NCBI RefSeq assembly: GCF_003313505.1
Contig: NZ_QMHO01000021.1
Span: 1-36,967, forward strand
Source: Pedobacter nanyangensis
GTDB lineage: Bacteria > Bacteroidota > Bacteroidia > Sphingobacteriales > Sphingobacteriaceae
DNA length: 36,967 nt
Direction: 5' to 3'
In this document: positions 33,184 through 36,967 of the stretch, one piece after another
Layout of the letters: each line of letters starts with the position of its first letter
Numbering within the stretch: the stretch's first letter is position 1
Position numbers and translations under genes: made by a program
The notes under the pieces: model-generated
Database searches by the model: none
What the model was told of the DNA's origin: nothing
What the model saw: the letters and a program-made list of their open reading frames with translations, nothing else

Positions 33184-33215
33184 AAAAAAAATGGAGCAGT
33201 TGTTAGTTGCTCCAT
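33184..33215 (-). terminator. Terminator of the S41 peptidase gene
   Basis: ATGGAGCA at 33191-33198 pairs with TGCTCCAT at 33208-33215. The A-run at 33184-33190 gives a U-run on the minus strand. It lies 11 bases behind the stop codon. Confidence 0.88.
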
Positions 33216-33225
33216 GTACAATGTT

Positions 33226-34650
33226 TTATTTGTTAGTTAACACGTTTTCCGTGAATTTGATCCACTCGCTACTTTTTACCGTATTGTCTATATAAAAATC
33301 TGGTTGCAGGCCAATATCATCTACCACCATTCCTGGTATGCGGTAGCTTTTAGATAAACCATAGTACAATTCAAAATCGGCACAAGGGAACTTAATGATG
33401 TTAACATTTGAAATATCCAACATGCCAAAAGTAGTTACCCCAAATAATTTTACTTTTTGACTTTGCTTTGCGGCCAGTAAAAACTGTTCGGTGGTACTGC
33501 CATTGCCTTCATTGATTAAAATGCCTACACGTTTAGGGTAGGTATAAACGCTGTCTTGCTTGCTGATGCTCACAGGTTGTCCAGTGAGGCTTACAAATTT
33601 TCCTAACGATTGTTCCAGTAAGTCGTAAAATCCTTTAAAACGCTTTCTTGAGGCCTCGTCAAAATCTGGATTGTTTGCCAAATCTATCATCCTTTGGTTG
33701 TTCAATTTGGTAGAAAAGAACTCAACCCCAACATTGTGTACTGGATTGGTATATAAAAAAGGAAGAATTTCCTTGAAACTTGCATCACTGCCGCCGCCAT
33801 TATTTCTTACATCGATAATTAGGTTAGGAGTACTTGAGATAAGCGACTTGTTCATTTTAATGACACTGTCGATAGACTTCTTTTCGCTAATCTCGAATGA
33901 GGGAATACGAAGAACTAAGGTGTTTGCATTCAGTTTCTCCATAAAAGGCTTTTGGCTTTTTAGCAGTTTAATGTTCAGCTCCGTATCTGGATCATTTTGT
34001 AGGATAGGGAAAATTCTGGTGAAATTAAATCTGCCAAGCTGCAAATTGTTTTTGCCTTCTAAACTTGGATTGGCAAAGTTTTCTCCATCTTTGTTTTTAA
34101 GGTAATATATACCGCCTTTTTCGTCGAATTTCGTTTTTAGTTCTTTAATTTTCCAATTGTCGGCGGTAGTTTCGATAATAAAACCAACATATTTATCGCC
34201 CATTTTTTTTATCCCGATTTTATAGGGCTCCGAAAACCATATCCCTTCAAAGCCTGGTTCTTTTTTAGTGCTAAGGTATTTTTCAAATGGTTTAATATCT
34301 ACCTTTACAATTTCCAAAGCTTCGGTATTATTCTTTTTTTGAGTAACGTTTGAACTGTCTGTACCATTAAAGCTTACCCCAATGTGGCCTTGTCTAAAAA
34401 ACCTTACCCATTGGTTTAAAAGTTGTGCGCAGGCTTTATTGCTCGGTAGGTTTTTGATTTTCTCCAGGTAGGATTTGTTGTGTAGTTCATATAGATCTTT
34501 TCCTTTTTTAGATAGGATGTATTGAAATCCTGCATCATTTTCTTCAAAGGTTTTTTTCATCCAAAGGAAACTGGTTTCGCAATTGCAGTTTTGGGCATTT
34601 ACACTATTGGCAACGAATAGTACGGCTAAAAATAAATATAGTTTTTTCAT
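33226..34650 (-). CDS. S41-family peptidase-like protein, exported
   Basis: The 474-residue product has a signal peptide (1-19, ending VNA). Its core is of the S41 (C-terminal processing/tricorn-like) fold: IIDVRNNGGGSDASF at 278-292 and the probable nucleophile Ser385 in GNGSTTEQF. Where CtpA-type enzymes carry the catalytic lysine (TFGKG), this protein reads TTFGMLD (406-412). It is therefore either a member of the tricorn/IRBP-like branch, which uses other residues such as a histidine (His89 in QGHIGVS is a candidate), or it is inactive. No PDZ domain is evident. It follows rpsA on the same strand after that gene's terminator. Confidence 0.82.
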   Translation of the reverse strand: MKKLYLFLAVLFVANSVNAQNCNCETSFLWMKKTFEENDAGFQYILSKKGKDLYELHNKSYLEKIKNLPSNKACAQLLNQWVRFFRQGHIGVSFNGTDSSNVTQKKNNTEALEIVKVDIKPFEKYLSTKKEPGFEGIWFSEPYKIGIKKMGDKYVGFIIETTADNWKIKELKTKFDEKGGIYYLKNKDGENFANPSLEGKNNLQLGRFNFTRIFPILQNDPDTELNIKLLKSQKPFMEKLNANTLVLRIPSFEISEKKSIDSVIKMNKSLISSTPNLIIDVRNNGGGSDASFKEILPFLYTNPVHNVGVEFFSTKLNNQRMIDLANNPDFDEASRKRFKGFYDLLEQSLGKFVSLTGQPVSISKQDSVYTYPKRVGILINEGNGSTTEQFLLAAKQSQKVKLFGVTTFGMLDISNVNIIKFPCADFELYYGLSKSYRIPGMVVDDIGLQPDFYIDNTVKSSEWIKFTENVLTNK

Positions 34651-34690
34651 GATTTTATTTGAGAGCTGCGAATTTAGGATTTTTAGCGAT

Positions 34691-34724
34691 AAAAAAATCC
34701 CGATAACTTTCGCTATCGGGATTT
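34691..34724 (-). terminator. rpsA terminator
   Basis: AAATCCCGATA at 34695-34705 pairs perfectly with TATCGGGATTT at 34714-34724. A further A-run to 34691 gives a U-run on the minus strand. It stands about 25 bases behind the rpsA stop codon and just upstream of the S41 gene, whose promoter must overlap or follow it. Confidence 0.92.
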
Positions 34725-34747
34725 AATATTAGAGGTTGGTTAAAGAA

Positions 34748-36679
34748 TTAGCCTTTAGCTTTTTTCTCTTCACCTTCCATTTGAGATTTCAATTGAGCCA
34801 ATACATCAAGATCACCTAATGTTGATTTCTCTACTGAATCTTTCACTTTTTTCACTGCTGAGCTAGCTGCTTTAGCTTCTTTTTTCTTAGCTGCTTTTTC
34901 TTCACTTACAGCTTCTGCTTTAGCTTCTTCCCAGATACGAGCGTGAGAAACTACGATACGTTTAGCATCTTTGTTGAATTCAATGATTTTGAAATCAGCA
35001 GTTTCTTCAGCTTTCAAAGTAGTACCATCTTCTTTAGCCATGTGTTTTGTTGGAACAAAACCTTCAACGCCATATGGTAATGCAATTACAGCACCTTTGT
35101 CGGTTACTTTAATTACAGTTCCTTGGTGAATTGAATCTAAAGTGAAGATAGTTTCGAAAGTATCCCAAGGGTTTTCTTCCAATTGTTTGTGACCTAAAGA
35201 TAATTTGCGGTTGTCAACATCAAGTTCTAAAACTACCACATCTAAAGTATCGCCAACTTTGGTAAACTCGTTAGGATGGTTGATTTTTTTGCTCCAAGAT
35301 AGATCAGAAATGTGGATTAATCCGTCAATTCCTTCTTCAATTTCCACAAATACACCAAAGTTAGTCATGTTTTTAACAACAGCTTGGTGTTTGCTTCCAA
35401 CTGGATATCTTTCAGCAACATTTTGCCAAGGATCTTGAGTTAATTGTTTAATACCCAAGCTCATTTTGCGCTCATCTCTGTCTAAAGTTAATACTTCAGC
35501 TTCGATTTCGTCACCAACTTTCAAGAACTCTTGTGGAGAACGTAAGTTTTGCGACCAGCTCATTTCTGAAACGTGGATCAAACCTTCAACACCAGGGATG
35601 ATTTCTAAGAAAGCACCGTAATCTGCAACAGTTACGATTTTACCTTTTACTTTAGAACCTACTTGGATCGCAGTATCTAAATTCTCCCAAGGGTGAGCAG
35701 TTAATTGTTTCAAGCCTAAAGCTATACGTTTTTTCTCATCGTCAAAGTCTAAAACAACCACGTTGATTTTTTGGTCTAGTGCCAATACTTCTTTCGGATG
35801 CTCTATGCGGCCCCAAGAAATATCAGTGATGTGCAATAAACCATCTACGCCACCAAGATCGATGAATACACCGAAGTCAGTGATATTTTTAACAGTACCT
35901 TCCAGTACTTGTCCTTTTTCTAATTTAGAAACGATTTCTGATTTTTGTGATTCTAGATCGTCCTCAATCAATACTTTGTGTGATACGACTACGTTTTTGA
36001 ACTCATGGTTAATTTTAACCACTTTGAATTCCATCGTTTTACCTACGTAAACATCGTAATCACGGATTGGTTTGATGTCGATTTGAGAACCAGGTAAGAA
36101 GGCCTCAACACCCATGATGTCAACAATAAGACCACCTTTGGTACGGCTCTTAACAAAACCGTTGATGATCGTGTCGTTATCAAGCGCTTCGTTGATAAGC
36201 TCCCAAGAACGTTGGGTTTTAGCTCTCTTACGAGATAAGATTAACTGGCCATTAGCATCTTCAGGTGCTTCTACAAACACGTCAACTTTATCGCCAATTT
36301 TCAAATCAGGTAGATCCCTGAACTCAGAAGCAGAAACTAAACCGTCAGATTTGAAACCTACGTTTAATACTACGTCTTTGTTGTTGATAGATACTACAGT
36401 ACCAGAGATGATCTCACCTTGGTTGATTTGATTGAAAGTATCGGTATACATTGCCTCAAACTTTTTACGGTCTTCGTCATTGTAGTTACCAAAAACTTTG
36501 TCGTCTGCATCCCAGTCAAAATCTTGATCTGGAGTTGCCAATTGTGATTTGATCTGTTCGATCGATACCGAATCAGCTTCTGACTCGATAGTTTCTTTTT
36601 GGTTCAAACGGGCGTCTGCACCTTGCAATTCGGCTGTTTTAGCCTCTAGTTCTTTTTCTGCTACTTGTTTTTTAGCCAT
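34748..36679 (-). CDS. rpsA: 30S ribosomal protein S1
   Basis: The 643-residue product has six S1 RNA-binding domains at about 88-152, 168-234, 255-324, 340-411, 427-498 and 514-580. The middle ones carry the clear S1 pattern DFGVFIDLGGVDGLLHITDISW. The first 85 residues are an acidic extension and the last 55 a Lys/Ala/Glu-rich tail, both normal for Bacteroidota S1. It brings mRNA to the small ribosomal subunit, which matters in a group that uses few Shine-Dalgarno sites. Its own gene nonetheless has one: AAAAGGAGA at 36698-36690, ten bases before the ATG. It has a good promoter and a strong terminator. Confidence 0.97.
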   Translation of the reverse strand: MAKKQVAEKELEAKTAELQGADARLNQKETIESEADSVSIEQIKSQLATPDQDFDWDADDKVFGNYNDEDRKKFEAMYTDTFNQINQGEIISGTVVSINNKDVVLNVGFKSDGLVSASEFRDLPDLKIGDKVDVFVEAPEDANGQLILSRKRAKTQRSWELINEALDNDTIINGFVKSRTKGGLIVDIMGVEAFLPGSQIDIKPIRDYDVYVGKTMEFKVVKINHEFKNVVVSHKVLIEDDLESQKSEIVSKLEKGQVLEGTVKNITDFGVFIDLGGVDGLLHITDISWGRIEHPKEVLALDQKINVVVLDFDDEKKRIALGLKQLTAHPWENLDTAIQVGSKVKGKIVTVADYGAFLEIIPGVEGLIHVSEMSWSQNLRSPQEFLKVGDEIEAEVLTLDRDERKMSLGIKQLTQDPWQNVAERYPVGSKHQAVVKNMTNFGVFVEIEEGIDGLIHISDLSWSKKINHPNEFTKVGDTLDVVVLELDVDNRKLSLGHKQLEENPWDTFETIFTLDSIHQGTVIKVTDKGAVIALPYGVEGFVPTKHMAKEDGTTLKAEETADFKIIEFNKDAKRIVVSHARIWEEAKAEAVSEEKAAKKKEAKAASSAVKKVKDSVEKSTLGDLDVLAQLKSQMEGEEKKAKG

Positions 36680-36715
36680 TAATTAATTATCTCCTTTTTC
36701 CCTGTTTAGGGACGG

Positions 36716-36745
36716 CAAAGGTACGGATAATTTTAAAAAACCAAA
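36716..36745 (-). promoter_or_regulatory. rpsA promoter
   Basis: On the minus strand TTTG (36745-36742) is followed, after 18 bases, by TACCTTTG (36723-36716). This is the cleanest -33/-7 pair in the window for the Bacteroidota housekeeping sigma factor. The leader is about 30 bases and contains the ribosome site. Confidence 0.75.
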
Positions 36746-36903
36746 ACTATTTTGAAATAAATATGGCTGATATTTAATGGATTAAATTTTGCTTTGTGCG
36801 TTTTTGGCGCTTTTGTTCAATCTGTCGCCCCAAGCCTGTCCAATGATGTATTCCTTTTTGGAAAATCACATCGGTAGCTCGTGGCAAATACGGCCCCGCT
36901 CAT

Positions 36904-36959
36904 TACAAGTCCTTGTCTCGCTTTACTCGGCTGTGGGCTTTCCATTACAATCGGGTTTA
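36904..36959. repeat. Dispersed repeat, family A copy 2
   Basis: This begins TACAAGTCC and ends ATCGGGTTTA like the copy at 18927-18981, with GGGCTTTCC in the middle. The window ends eight bases later, so more of it may follow. Confidence 0.65.
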
Positions 36960-36967
36960 ATAAACCT

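Overview
The window comes from a Bacteroidota chromosome, most likely a Sphingobacteriaceae/Pedobacter-like bacterium (lineage is inference). The signs are promoter -7 elements of the TAnnTTTG type, few Shine-Dalgarno sites, moderately AT-rich DNA, and typical families: HU-CCDC81/SPOR protein, PafA-type phosphatase, IcmF, GH20 hexosaminidase. It carries 29 supportable protein genes. I see no tRNA, rRNA, CRISPR array, transposase or phage gene.

Layout. At 233-1213 (+) lies an acyl-ACP desaturase, facing icmF (1266-4625, -) across a shared hairpin terminator. Next on the minus strand come a PafA-like phosphatase (4855-6525) and folC (6616-7905). From 16569 down to 8172 runs a tightly packed six-gene minus-strand operon: large TPR protein, outer-membrane barrel protein, membrane-anchored HU-CCDC81/SPOR protein, ExbB, ExbD and a TonB-like protein. 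This looks like one envelope machine: a proton-driven inner-membrane motor, a TonB arm, a periplasmic TPR scaffold and an outer-membrane barrel. Inside it sits a protein that joins a predicted cytoplasmic DNA-binding HU fold to a peptidoglycan-binding SPOR domain. I consider it the most interesting system here.

Further on are pyrR-pyrB plus a small membrane protein gene (18794-17001, -), then a repeat-rich gene-free stretch of about 0.9 kb. A plus-strand efflux operon follows (19735-23715): MarR regulator, TolC-type outer-membrane protein, lipoprotein HlyD-type adaptor and a single ABC-2 permease, with no ATPase gene. Then come a class IV aminotransferase, a DCC thiol oxidoreductase, and a methyltransferase with a small membrane protein.

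From 26587 to 30901 lies an alcohol/aldehyde oxidation cluster: zinc alcohol dehydrogenase, DUF779 protein, aldehyde dehydrogenase and a divergent AraC-type regulator, with a palindrome in the divergent region. The right part holds a small membrane protein, a GH20 beta-hexosaminidase, an S41-family peptidase lacking the usual catalytic lysine, and rpsA (ribosomal protein S1) with a clear promoter.

Gene-free spaces are rich in dispersed palindromic repeats. At least five families can be told apart by eye, several with two or more copies inside the window.
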